A stretch of DNA of 64,000 nucleotides, taken from Mycolicibacterium phlei. GTDB taxonomy: Bacteria; Actinomycetota; Actinomycetes; Mycobacteriales; Mycobacteriaceae. The position numbers and the translations under genes were made by a program. Below are positions 54,601 to 62,620 of the stretch, piece after piece. The notes beneath the pieces are model-generated. The model was given only the letters and a program-made list of their open reading frames with translations, was not told where the DNA came from and searched no databases. Location of the stretch: NCBI RefSeq assembly GCF_001583415.1, contig NZ_CP014475.1, positions 1,302,001 through 1,366,000 on the forward strand, written 5' to 3'. Within the stretch, counting starts at the first letter, position 1. Every line of letters starts with the position of its first letter.

Positions 54601-56946
54601 ATGGCGACCGAATTCAACGGCAGGATCGAGCTGGACATCCGCGATTCGGAGCCGGACTGGGGGCCGTACGCCCCGCCCACCGCGCCGGAGGGCGCGCCCA
54701 ACGTGCTCTACATCGTGTGGGACGACATCGGCATCGCCACCTGGGACTGCTTCGGCGGTCTGGTCGAGATGCCCACGATGCGTCGCATAGCCGAGCACGG
54801 TGTGCGGCTCAGCCAGTTCCACACCACCGCACTGTGCTCGCCGACGCGGGCGTCGCTGCTGACCGGCCGCAACCCCACCACCGTCGGGATGGCCACCATC
54901 GAGGAGTTCACCGACGGCTTCCCGGGTATGAACGGCCGCATCCCGTTCGAGACCGCGCTGCTGTCGGAGGTGCTCGCCGAGCACGGCTACAACACCTACG
55001 CCGTCGGCAAATGGCACCTGACCCCGATCGAGGAGTCCAACCTCGCCGCCACCAAACGGCACTGGCCGCTGGGCCGCGGCTTCGAACGGTTCTACGGCTT
55101 CCTCGGCGGCGAGACCGACCAGTGGTATCCCGACCTGGTCTACGACAACCACCCGGTGCCGCCACCGGCCACCCCCGAGGACGGCTACCACCTGTCAAAA
55201 GACCTCGCGGACAAGACCATCGAGTTCATCCGCGACGCCAAGACCATCGCACCCGACAAACCGTGGTTCTCCTACGTCTGCCCGGGCGCCGGGCACGCGC
55301 CGCACCACGTGTTCAAGGAGTGGGCGGACCGGTACGCCGGCAAGTTCGACATGGGCTACGAGCGCTACCGCGAGATCGTGTTCGAGAACCAGAAGAAACT
55401 CGGCATCATCCCGCCCGACACCGAGCTCTCCCCGCTGAACCCGTACCAGGACGTCAAGGGCCCCAACGGCGAACCGTGGCCCGCGCAGGACACGGTGCGG
55501 CCGTGGGATTCGCTGAGCGACGAGGAGAAGCGGCTGTTCGCCCGGATGGCCGAGGTGTTCGCCGGCTTCCTGTCCTACACCGACGCCCAACTCGGCCGCA
55601 TCATCGACTTCCTCGAGGAGACCGGCCAGCTCGACAACACGATCATCGTGGTCATCTCCGACAACGGGGCCAGCGGCGAGGGCGGCCCGAACGGGTCGGT
55701 CAACGAGGTGAAGTTCTTCAACGGCTACATCGACACCACCGAGGAGAGCCTCAAACGCATCGACAAGCTCGGCGGGCCGGAGACCTACAACCACTATCCG
55801 ATCGGCTGGGCGATGGCGTTCAACACGCCGTACAAGCTCTACAAGCGCTACGCCTCACACGAGGGCGGGATCGCCGACCCGGCGATCATCAGCTGGCCCG
55901 CCGGTATCGCGGCCCACGGTGAGATCCGCGACCAGTACATCAACGTCTGCGACGTCACCCCGACGGTGTACGACCTGCTGGGCATCACCCCGCCGGAGAC
56001 CGTCCGCGGTGTGCCGCAGAAACCGCTCGACGGGGTGAGTTTCAAAGCGGCGCTGGCGGATCCGTCGGCCGACACCGGCAAGAAGACGCAGTTCTACACG
56101 ATGCTGGGCACCCGAGGGATCTGGCACGACGGCTGGTTCGCCGACGCCGTGCACGCCGCGTCGCCGTCGGGCTGGTCGCACTTCGACAGGGACCGGTGGG
56201 AACTGTTCCACATCGAGTCCGACCGCAGCCAGTGCCATGACCTGGCGGCCGAGAACCCGGACAAGCTCGAAGAGCTCATCGCGCTGTGGTTCGCCGAGGC
56301 CGAGCGCTACAACGGGTTGCCGCTCAACGACCTCAACATCCTCGAGACGATCTCGCGGTGGCGGCCGCTGGTCGCCGGTGAGCGGCAGTCCTACTCGTAC
56401 TACCCGAACACCGCCGAGGCCGGGCTGGGCGCCGCGGTCGAGATCAACGGCCGCTCGTTCACCGTGCTCGCCGACGTCACGATCGACCGGCCCGACGCCG
56501 AAGGCGTGATCATCAAACACGGTGGCGCCCACGGCGGATACACGCTGTTCTGCCAGAACGGGCAGCTGAACTTCGTGTACAACTTCCTCGGCGACGAGGA
56601 GCAGCTGCTGTCGGCGCCGCTGCCGGTGGGACGCCACGTCCTCGGCGCGTCGTTCACCAGGACCGGCACCATCGAGGGCACCCCGACACCCATCGGCGAC
56701 GGCGGCCTCTACATCGACGACCAACAGGTCGCGACGCTGTCCGGGATGCGTACGCACCCAGGCACATTCGGCCTGGCGTCGGCGACGCTGGCCGTCGGCC
56801 GCAACTCCGGCTCGCCGGTGTCGCGCGCGTACAAGCCGCCGTTCGTGTTCACCGGCGGCACGATCGCCAGGGTCAACGTCGACGTCTCCGGCAAGCCCTA
56901 CGTTGACCTGGAGACCGAGTTCGCCAAGGCGTTCGCGAAAGACTGA
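54601..56946 (+). CDS. atsA: Arylsulfatase (AtsA-like)
   Basis: 781 residues, close to the 787 I recall for M. tuberculosis AtsA (Rv0711). Type I sulfatase: N-terminal NVLYIVWDDIGIATWDCFGG (Ca site), signature LCSPTRASLLTGRNPTTVGM in which Cys becomes formylglycine, then VISDNGASGEGG (Ca ligands) and a C-terminal beta-rich domain (about 600-781). Hydrolyses sulfate esters. No signal peptide is visible, so it is cytosolic or exported by other means. ATG at 54601; 43 bases after the DUF2306 gene. Its activating enzyme is encoded 0.7 kb downstream. Confidence 0.92.
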   Translation: MATEFNGRIELDIRDSEPDWGPYAPPTAPEGAPNVLYIVWDDIGIATWDCFGGLVEMPTMRRIAEHGVRLSQFHTTALCSPTRASLLTGRNPTTVGMATIEEFTDGFPGMNGRIPFETALLSEVLAEHGYNTYAVGKWHLTPIEESNLAATKRHWPLGRGFERFYGFLGGETDQWYPDLVYDNHPVPPPATPEDGYHLSKDLADKTIEFIRDAKTIAPDKPWFSYVCPGAGHAPHHVFKEWADRYAGKFDMGYERYREIVFENQKKLGIIPPDTELSPLNPYQDVKGPNGEPWPAQDTVRPWDSLSDEEKRLFARMAEVFAGFLSYTDAQLGRIIDFLEETGQLDNTIIVVISDNGASGEGGPNGSVNEVKFFNGYIDTTEESLKRIDKLGGPETYNHYPIGWAMAFNTPYKLYKRYASHEGGIADPAIISWPAGIAAHGEIRDQYINVCDVTPTVYDLLGITPPETVRGVPQKPLDGVSFKAALADPSADTGKKTQFYTMLGTRGIWHDGWFADAVHAASPSGWSHFDRDRWELFHIESDRSQCHDLAAENPDKLEELIALWFAEAERYNGLPLNDLNILETISRWRPLVAGERQSYSYYPNTAEAGLGAAVEINGRSFTVLADVTIDRPDAEGVIIKHGGAHGGYTLFCQNGQLNFVYNFLGDEEQLLSAPLPVGRHVLGASFTRTGTIEGTPTPIGDGGLYIDDQQVATLSGMRTHPGTFGLASATLAVGRNSGSPVSRAYKPPFVFTGGTIARVNVDVSGKPYVDLETEFAKAFAKD

Positions 56947-56956
56947 GGGGAACCAG

Positions 56957-57643
56957 GTGATTCGCGTCGGCGTACCCGCGGTGATGGTGGTGCTGCTGGC
57001 CGGGTGCGGCAGCACCGTCGAAGGTGAACCCGTCGCCGGACCGCAGACGTCGACCACCACCACCACCACTAGGACCACCACGTCGTCCTCCGCGTCACCA
57101 CCGGAGCCGTCGACCCCGCCGCCCGACGACGACGTGCCCGGCGTCGTACCCACCACCGCGGCCCCGGCCGCCGGCACCTGCGACCCGGCGGACCCACCGC
57201 CGGTGGGCGTCACCGCATCGGTGGAGGATCCGCGCGCCCCGAAGATCACCGTCGCGCTGCCCGAGGGCTGGGGGACGACGGCGGGGGAGGGCTCCGTCGG
57301 GGCGTGGCTGACCGGACCCGACGGCGAGTCGGCCACCGTCACCATCACCGAGACTTCCGCCGGACCGGCCGAGGCGTTCGACGAGTACGCCGACCACGCC
57401 ATGGACCAGGCGTCGGTCAGCAGCATCAGCGTGCTGCCCGGCGACCTGTGTGGGTTCAGCGGGCAGAAGCTGATCGGATCCTGGGCCGAACCACCGGATC
57501 CGGGCGTCAGATTCGGCGACCGGATCGCCCACATCCCGTCCGGCGGCACGACCTACCTGGTCGCGGTGCACGTCGAGGGATCGGGTGACTTCGGCCCGTT
57601 CGACTCGCCGCTGCTCGACGACTTCGCGGTCGTCATACCCTGA
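56957..57643 (+). CDS. Lipoprotein with Thr/Pro-rich linker
   Basis: 228 residues, GTG start. Signal peptide RVGVPAVMVVLLAGC with lipobox LAGC. A linker of Thr, Ser and Pro residues (about 30-75, TSTTTTTTRTTTSSSASPP) is followed by a beta-sandwich-like domain: KITVALPEGWGTTAGEG, TVTITETSAGPAEAFDEYADH, DLCGFSGQKLIGS, GGTTYLVAVHVEGSGD. No known family, but the shape is common among mycobacterial LpqN/LpqT-like lipoproteins. It is 10 bases after atsA and four bases before the sulfatase activator. Confidence 0.75.
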   Translation: MIRVGVPAVMVVLLAGCGSTVEGEPVAGPQTSTTTTTTRTTTSSSASPPEPSTPPPDDDVPGVVPTTAAPAAGTCDPADPPPVGVTASVEDPRAPKITVALPEGWGTTAGEGSVGAWLTGPDGESATVTITETSAGPAEAFDEYADHAMDQASVSSISVLPGDLCGFSGQKLIGSWAEPPDPGVRFGDRIAHIPSGGTTYLVAVHVEGSGDFGPFDSPLLDDFAVVIP

Positions 57644-57647
57644 GGTG

Positions 57648-58523
57648 ATGCTGACCGAGCTCGTCGAGCTGCCCGGCGGCTCGTTCCGGATGGGCTCGAC
57701 GCAGTTCTATCCGGAGGAGGCGCCGGTCCACACCGTGACCGTCGCGCCGTTCGCGATCGAGCGGCACCCCGTCACCAACGCCCAGTTCGCGGCGTTCGTC
57801 GCCGACACCGGGTACGTGACGGTGGCCGAGCAGCCCATCGACCCCGCGCTGTACCCCGGGGCCGACCCCGCCGACCTGGTGCCCGGCGCGCTGGTGTTCA
57901 CCCCGACCGAGGGGCCGGTGGCCCTGCGGGACTGGCGGCAGTGGTGGCGCTGGGTGCCCGGCGCCTGCTGGCGGCACCCGTTCGGACCGGACTCGGGCAT
58001 CGAGGACCGGATGGACCACCCCGTCGTGCAGGTGGCCTACCCCGACGCCGCCGCCTACGCGCGATGGGCGGGCCGGCGGCTGCCCACCGAGGCCGAGTGG
58101 GAGTACGCCGCCCGCGCCGGCACCACGACCACCTATCCGTGGGGCGATGACCCCACCCCCGACGGCCGGCTGATGGCCAACACCTGGCAGGGCGACTTCC
58201 CGTACCGCAACACCGGGGCGCTGGGCTGGGTCGGCACGTCACCGGTCGGGGTGTTCCCGCCCAACGGGTTCGGGCTGGTCGACATGATCGGCAACGTCTG
58301 GGAGTGGACGACCACGCGGTTCACCGGCCATCACCGCATCGGTGAGCAGCCGAAGTCGTGCTGCACGCCGAGCGGTCCGCCGAACCCCGCGATCAGCCAG
58401 GCGCTCAAGGGCGGGTCGCACCTGTGCGCGCCGGAGTACTGCCACCGCTACCGGGCCGCCGCGCGTTCGCCGCAGTCCCAGGACAGCGCGACGACGCACA
58501 TCGGCTTCCGCTGCGTCGGGTAG
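57648..58523 (+). CDS. Formylglycine-generating enzyme (sulfatase activator)
   Basis: 291 residues, the SUMF1/EgtB-like FGE-sulfatase fold. It oxidises the Cys of the CSPTR motif in sulfatases to formylglycine using oxygen. Motifs: GGSFRMGSTQFYPEEAPVHTVTV, VTNAQFAAFV, RLPTEAEWEYAARAG, NVWEWTTTRF, and the copper-binding Cys pair in GGSHLCAPEYCHRYR. In M. tuberculosis the activator is Rv0712, next to atsA. ATG at 57648; GTG at 57645 is a possible alternative. Confidence 0.92.
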   Translation: MLTELVELPGGSFRMGSTQFYPEEAPVHTVTVAPFAIERHPVTNAQFAAFVADTGYVTVAEQPIDPALYPGADPADLVPGALVFTPTEGPVALRDWRQWWRWVPGACWRHPFGPDSGIEDRMDHPVVQVAYPDAAAYARWAGRRLPTEAEWEYAARAGTTTTYPWGDDPTPDGRLMANTWQGDFPYRNTGALGWVGTSPVGVFPPNGFGLVDMIGNVWEWTTTRFTGHHRIGEQPKSCCTPSGPPNPAISQALKGGSHLCAPEYCHRYRAAARSPQSQDSATTHIGFRCVG

Positions 58524-58532
58524 GGGAGGGCC

Positions 58533-59246
58533 TCAGGCGGCCACCGGCTGCAGCACCCGCGGCAGCAGTCGGCGGTGTCCGACCCACGTCACGCCGGCGG
58601 TGAGCGCCGCCGCCACCGCGAACGGCACCGCCATGTGGACCCGCAGCAGCAGCGCGCCGGTCAGCGCGCCCGCGAAGATGACCACGATGGCACCGAGTCG
58701 GCGGTTGAGCAGCGGTGAACCCGCCTTGCGGGTCCACGTCTCGCCGGCCAGCCCGGCCAGCGTCGACGTCACCACGACCGTCGTCATGTCGGTGACGGCG
58801 AGTGCGCGGGCGACCACCGCCTGAGATCCCATGGTCGCCGCTGTCGCTGCGGCCATGGCGGCCGCGACGGGCGGCGGCGGGTGGTCACCGACAGCGACGG
58901 CGAGCAGAGCCAGCACACCCAGCGCCGCGGCGCCGAGCCCCAGCAGCACCGTGACCCGGTGGTGCCATCCCGGCGGGTTCTGCGCCCGCGGCCGGCGCAG
59001 CGCCAGGCCGGCGACCCAGGCGGCGGCGGTGAACGCGGCCAGCGCCACCGCCGGGCCGAACACCGGCAGCTCGTCGGCGCCTGCGACACCCATGCCGAGG
59101 ATGACGATGTTGCCGGTCATGTTCCCGGTGAAAACCCGGTCCAGGGCTAGGAATCCGACAGCATCGACGATGCCGGTGACGAACGTCAGGATGATCGTGA
59201 CGGTCAGCGCCAGGTCCGGCGCGGTGCGCGTCGCGGGCGTGCGCAT
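58533..59246 (-). CDS. DUF1275 (YoaK-like) membrane protein
   Basis: 237 residues with about six membrane segments. The N-terminal TFVTGIVDAVGFLALDRVFTGNMTGNIVILG is the DUF1275/YoaK hallmark. These proteins are widespread, of unknown transport or redox role. Conserved internal MGSQAVVARALAVTDMTTVVVTSTL. Three bases after the permease-like gene on the same strand, so probably co-transcribed. Convergent with the FGE gene. Confidence 0.85.
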   Translation of the reverse strand: MRTPATRTAPDLALTVTIILTFVTGIVDAVGFLALDRVFTGNMTGNIVILGMGVAGADELPVFGPAVALAAFTAAAWVAGLALRRPRAQNPPGWHHRVTVLLGLGAAALGVLALLAVAVGDHPPPPVAAAMAAATAATMGSQAVVARALAVTDMTTVVVTSTLAGLAGETWTRKAGSPLLNRRLGAIVVIFAGALTGALLLRVHMAVPFAVAAALTAGVTWVGHRRLLPRVLQPVAA

Positions 59247-59249
59247 CGG

Positions 59250-60875
59250 TCAGAAGACCAGGATCGCGAACACCGTGCTGACGATCAGCGCGGCCATGAC
59301 CGGCAGGAAGCACTTTCGGGCCAGCGTCAGCACCGGAACCCGGGCGAAACCGGCGACCGCGACCAGCGAGGACCACGCCACCAGCGTGCCGCCGCCGGAC
59401 CAGATGTTGCCCATCTGGCCGATCGCGGCCAGCGTCGACGGATCCATACCCGCGGCCGGACCGAGCGCACCGGCCAGCGAACCGGTCAGCGGAAGACCGG
59501 AGAAGCCCGAACCCTCCAGGCCGGCGACCAGTCCGACCAGAAGCACCGTGAAGGCGACGATGAACGGATGCGGTGAGACGTTGGCCAGCGCGGACTGGAT
59601 CAGGTCGAACAGGAACGCCGGTCCGGTCACTCCCTCGGGCAGGCTGAGGATCTGGGCCGAGAAATCGCCGTTACCGATGAAGAAGAACCCGGCGATCGGC
59701 AACACGATGCCCATCGCCTTGAACGCGAACACCAGACCGTCGACGACGTGCGAGGAGGACGTCTCCAGGAAGTCGCGTCGTGAGTTGCACGCCGATGCCG
59801 CGAACAGGATCAGCGCGGCGATGCCGCCGACGATCGCCGCCGCGTCCCCGCCCATGAGCGGAGGAACGAGGGTGGTGAACTTGCCCAGCAGCAGATAGAC
59901 GATGAAGATCAGGTAGACCAGCGGTACCAGCCCGGCGAAAACCTTGGCGGACAGCGACTTCCGCTCCGCGGGGGCGCCCTCCAGGGACGGTGTGCCCTGC
60001 AGTGTCTCGATTTTGTCGAGAATCTTCCTCTCGTCCTGTTCGTTGTGTTCGCCCTCCACCAGGGTCGCCGTGGAGACACCCGCGACGGTCATCGAGGAGT
60101 TCGCGGCCCGCACCGCGGTACCGCCACCCGAGCCCCCCGCGGGGGCGGTGACCAGCACACCACCGTCGTCGGGTCCGTCGCCGGGGACACCCTCAGTGGA
60201 GTTCTCCCAGGCCTCCAGCAGTTCCGGCGCGGGTTTGCGCCAGGTGTGGCGTTGCATGACGTAGGTGATGCCCAGGGCGGTCAGACCGACGATCAGCGAC
60301 AACACCATCGCCTTGTCCGCCACGCTGTCGGCGTCCACGCCGGCCGCCTTCGCCGAAATCCCCGGCGCCACTTTGATGATGTAGTCCGAGGACAGGGCCA
60401 TGCCCTGCCCGGCGATCGCGATGACCATGCCCACCGAAAGCGGCGGCAGGCCGGCCCGGATCGCCACCGGGATCAGGACGGCACCCACCAGTGGCACCGC
60501 CGGCGTGGGCCAGAAGAACAGCGAGATCACATACGTGACGACCGCAAGGATGATGAAACTGGTTGTCCCCGTACGCATGACACGGCGGAACGGGGTGACC
60601 ATCAGGCGGTCGGCGCCCATCTCCCGCAGCGCGCCGAGCATCGCGGTGACCAGCGCGATGATCAGGAAGATGTTGAACAGCTCCTTGGCGGCGACCAGGC
60701 TCGCGTTGAAGATCGACGACAGGCCGGTGATCACACTGCCCGAGAACGCCCACGCCGTCAGCATCGTCGCGGTCACCGCGGGTACCACGATGTTCTTGCG
60801 CATGGCCATGGTGGCCAGAATGACGACGATGCCCGCCAGGTAGATCCAATGGGCGGCGCTGAGATGTATATCCAT
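59250..60875 (-). CDS. Ion-transporter-like organic acid permease
   Basis: 541 residues, 10-12 membrane helices in two halves separated by a Gly/Ala-rich loop (about 240-300, SGGGTAVRAANSS, EHNEQDERKILDKIETLQG). Each half has a hairpin motif characteristic of the ion transporter superfamily (FWPTPAVPLVGAVLIPVAIRAGLPP and EGSGFSGLPLTGSLAGALG). Likely exchanges or symports a carboxylate or similar anion; substrate unknown. ATG at 60875; an upstream TTG at 60896 adds seven residues but lacks a ribosome site. Divergent from the MFS gene. Confidence 0.7.
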   Translation of the reverse strand: MDIHLSAAHWIYLAGIVVILATMAMRKNIVVPAVTATMLTAWAFSGSVITGLSSIFNASLVAAKELFNIFLIIALVTAMLGALREMGADRLMVTPFRRVMRTGTTSFIILAVVTYVISLFFWPTPAVPLVGAVLIPVAIRAGLPPLSVGMVIAIAGQGMALSSDYIIKVAPGISAKAAGVDADSVADKAMVLSLIVGLTALGITYVMQRHTWRKPAPELLEAWENSTEGVPGDGPDDGGVLVTAPAGGSGGGTAVRAANSSMTVAGVSTATLVEGEHNEQDERKILDKIETLQGTPSLEGAPAERKSLSAKVFAGLVPLVYLIFIVYLLLGKFTTLVPPLMGGDAAAIVGGIAALILFAASACNSRRDFLETSSSHVVDGLVFAFKAMGIVLPIAGFFFIGNGDFSAQILSLPEGVTGPAFLFDLIQSALANVSPHPFIVAFTVLLVGLVAGLEGSGFSGLPLTGSLAGALGPAAGMDPSTLAAIGQMGNIWSGGGTLVAWSSLVAVAGFARVPVLTLARKCFLPVMAALIVSTVFAILVF

Positions 60876-60957
60876 CAACCACGTCTTCCGTCGCAACTGC
60901 AGTCGGGCTGTGCAGTTTGATGTCGTGAATGCTCGGCCGAGAACAGGCCAGGGTCAA

Positions 60958-61005
60958 CGAGCACTGTGCACAGCGGTGTGACGTCGCTCATGTGCATAGT
61001 GCTCG
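60958..61005. promoter_or_regulatory. Long palindrome in the divergent gap 60876-61261
   Basis: CGAGCACTGTGCAC (60958-60971) and GTGCATAGTGCTCG (60992-61005) pair at 13 of 14 positions with a 20-base spacer. Another TGTGCACA lies near 61136-61143. The 386-base gap holds no gene and probably carries the control sites for the permease and the MFS gene. Confidence 0.6.
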
Positions 61006-61261
61006 GACGTTGTCGATCGTGTGACGAGCTGTTGCGGCCACGTAAATCTCGCTGTCTTCCAGGCGTTTTGATGATGATCGACGGGACAGCGGCAGGCGGC
61101 GGGCAGGTCATTGTGGCCCGCGCCGGCAGGCGCGGTTGTGCACATTGTCCGACGGCGTCTGTGCCACAGCAGGCCGCGGAGTGAGAGAGTGGCTGTGGCG
61201 GGCACAGCCGTGTCCACACCGCACGCCGGTGCCCCGAACCGACGCACATAACGACGGACCG

Positions 61262-62620
61262 ATGACTGACACCGAAAACCGCACGCCACCGGGCGTCGAC
61301 CGGGACGGCACCCCACTCGGACTCGCGGCACTGCTGGCCGGAACCCTGGTGGGCACGGTCGGCAACAACGTTGTCAACGTCCCGTTGCCGGCGATGCTCG
61401 CCGAATTCGACGCCCCACTGAGCAGCGGCGTGTTCGTGGTCGTCGGATTCCTGCTCACCTTCACCGCCACGATGCCACTCGTCGGCTGGATCGGTGACCG
61501 GTTCGGCAGGCGGCGGGTGTATCTGGCGGCACTCGTCGGCACTGCGGTCTGTGCGATCGGCGCGGCGACCGCGCCGACGCTGGAGGTGCTGATCGCGTGG
61601 CGGTGTGCGGGCGGTGTCGCAGCCGCGGCGTTCGGGCCCGCCGTGATGGGCCTGCTCACCTGGATGTTCTCCGGAGCGCGGCGTGGCCGTGCGGTCGGGA
61701 TGTGGGCGTCGGTGAACGGCATCGGCCAGGCGATCGGACCCACCATGGGCGGCGTCATCGCCGACATGTGGGGCTGGCGGTGGGTGTTCATCCCGCTGGT
61801 GCCCGTCGCCCTGGCCGGACTGATCGGCACCCTGCTGCACGTTCCGAACTACCGCGGCGTGCGGATGCCGTTCGATGTGTTCGGGGCGGCGGCGCTGACC
61901 CTGGGCTCCGGCCTGCTGATCCTCGGCGTCGCCCTCATTCCGCGGGCCGGTGCGTTGCCCGTGGTGCTCGGCTCGCTGGCCGCGGCCGCGGTGATCCTCG
62001 CGGTGCTGGTGTGGCACTGCCTGCGGGTACCCGATCCATTCGTCGATGTACGCCTGGTGCTGGAATCCCGGTTCGTCCGCAGCTCACTAGCGGCGTTCGC
62101 GATGATGTTCAGCCTGGGCGCCGTTCTTCTGGCGATCCCGCTGTACCTGAACCGGGGCAACTGGTCGGCCACGGTGGCGGGCCTGGTGCTGCTGGTGGTG
62201 CCCGCCACCATGGTGGTGCTCGGGCCGTTCGTCGGGCGCTACCAGGACCGGCTCGGCCCGCGGCGCGTGCTGCGCACCGGTCTGGTGCTGTTGGCCGGCG
62301 GGCACGCCGGCTTGGCGATCGCCACCGGCGCGTCGTCCCCGCTCGGTGTGCTGGTGGCGATCCTGGCGCTCACCGGAGTCGGCATCGCGATGGTGCAGAC
62401 CCCGGCCGCCACCGGCGCCACCCGTTCGCCGGCCGGTGCGCAGGGCACCGGTCTGGGGCTCTACAACCTGATCCGGTTCAGCGGTTCGGCGATGGGCGCC
62501 GCATGGGTGGCCATCGCCCTGGCCGGGTCGACGTTCACGCTGGTGTTCGGGGTGGCCGCCGCTGTGGTGGTGCTCGGGTTGGCGTGCACGTTCGTCGGCC
62601 CGGATCCGCGGCCGGTCTAG
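61262..62620 (+). CDS. MFS exporter
   Basis: 452 residues, 12 or more membrane helices. MFS motif GDRFGRRRVYLAALVG after helix 2, antiporter motif GMWASVNGIGQAIGPTMGG in helix 5. N-terminal GTVGNNVVNVPLPAMLAEF matches the drug:H+ antiporter branch. Likely efflux of a small organic compound. ATG at 61262. It overlaps the convergent PucR gene at the stop codons by four bases (CTAG). Confidence 0.85.
   Translation: MTDTENRTPPGVDRDGTPLGLAALLAGTLVGTVGNNVVNVPLPAMLAEFDAPLSSGVFVVVGFLLTFTATMPLVGWIGDRFGRRRVYLAALVGTAVCAIGAATAPTLEVLIAWRCAGGVAAAAFGPAVMGLLTWMFSGARRGRAVGMWASVNGIGQAIGPTMGGVIADMWGWRWVFIPLVPVALAGLIGTLLHVPNYRGVRMPFDVFGAAALTLGSGLLILGVALIPRAGALPVVLGSLAAAAVILAVLVWHCLRVPDPFVDVRLVLESRFVRSSLAAFAMMFSLGAVLLAIPLYLNRGNWSATVAGLVLLVVPATMVVLGPFVGRYQDRLGPRRVLRTGLVLLAGGHAGLAIATGASSPLGVLVAILALTGVGIAMVQTPAATGATRSPAGAQGTGLGLYNLIRFSGSAMGAAWVAIALAGSTFTLVFGVAAAVVVLGLACTFVGPDPRPV

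Noticed and set aside
55855..57549. Minus-strand frame opposite atsA and the lipoprotein gene
   Set aside because: Pure shadow composition; the sulfatase signature and the lipobox are on the plus strand.
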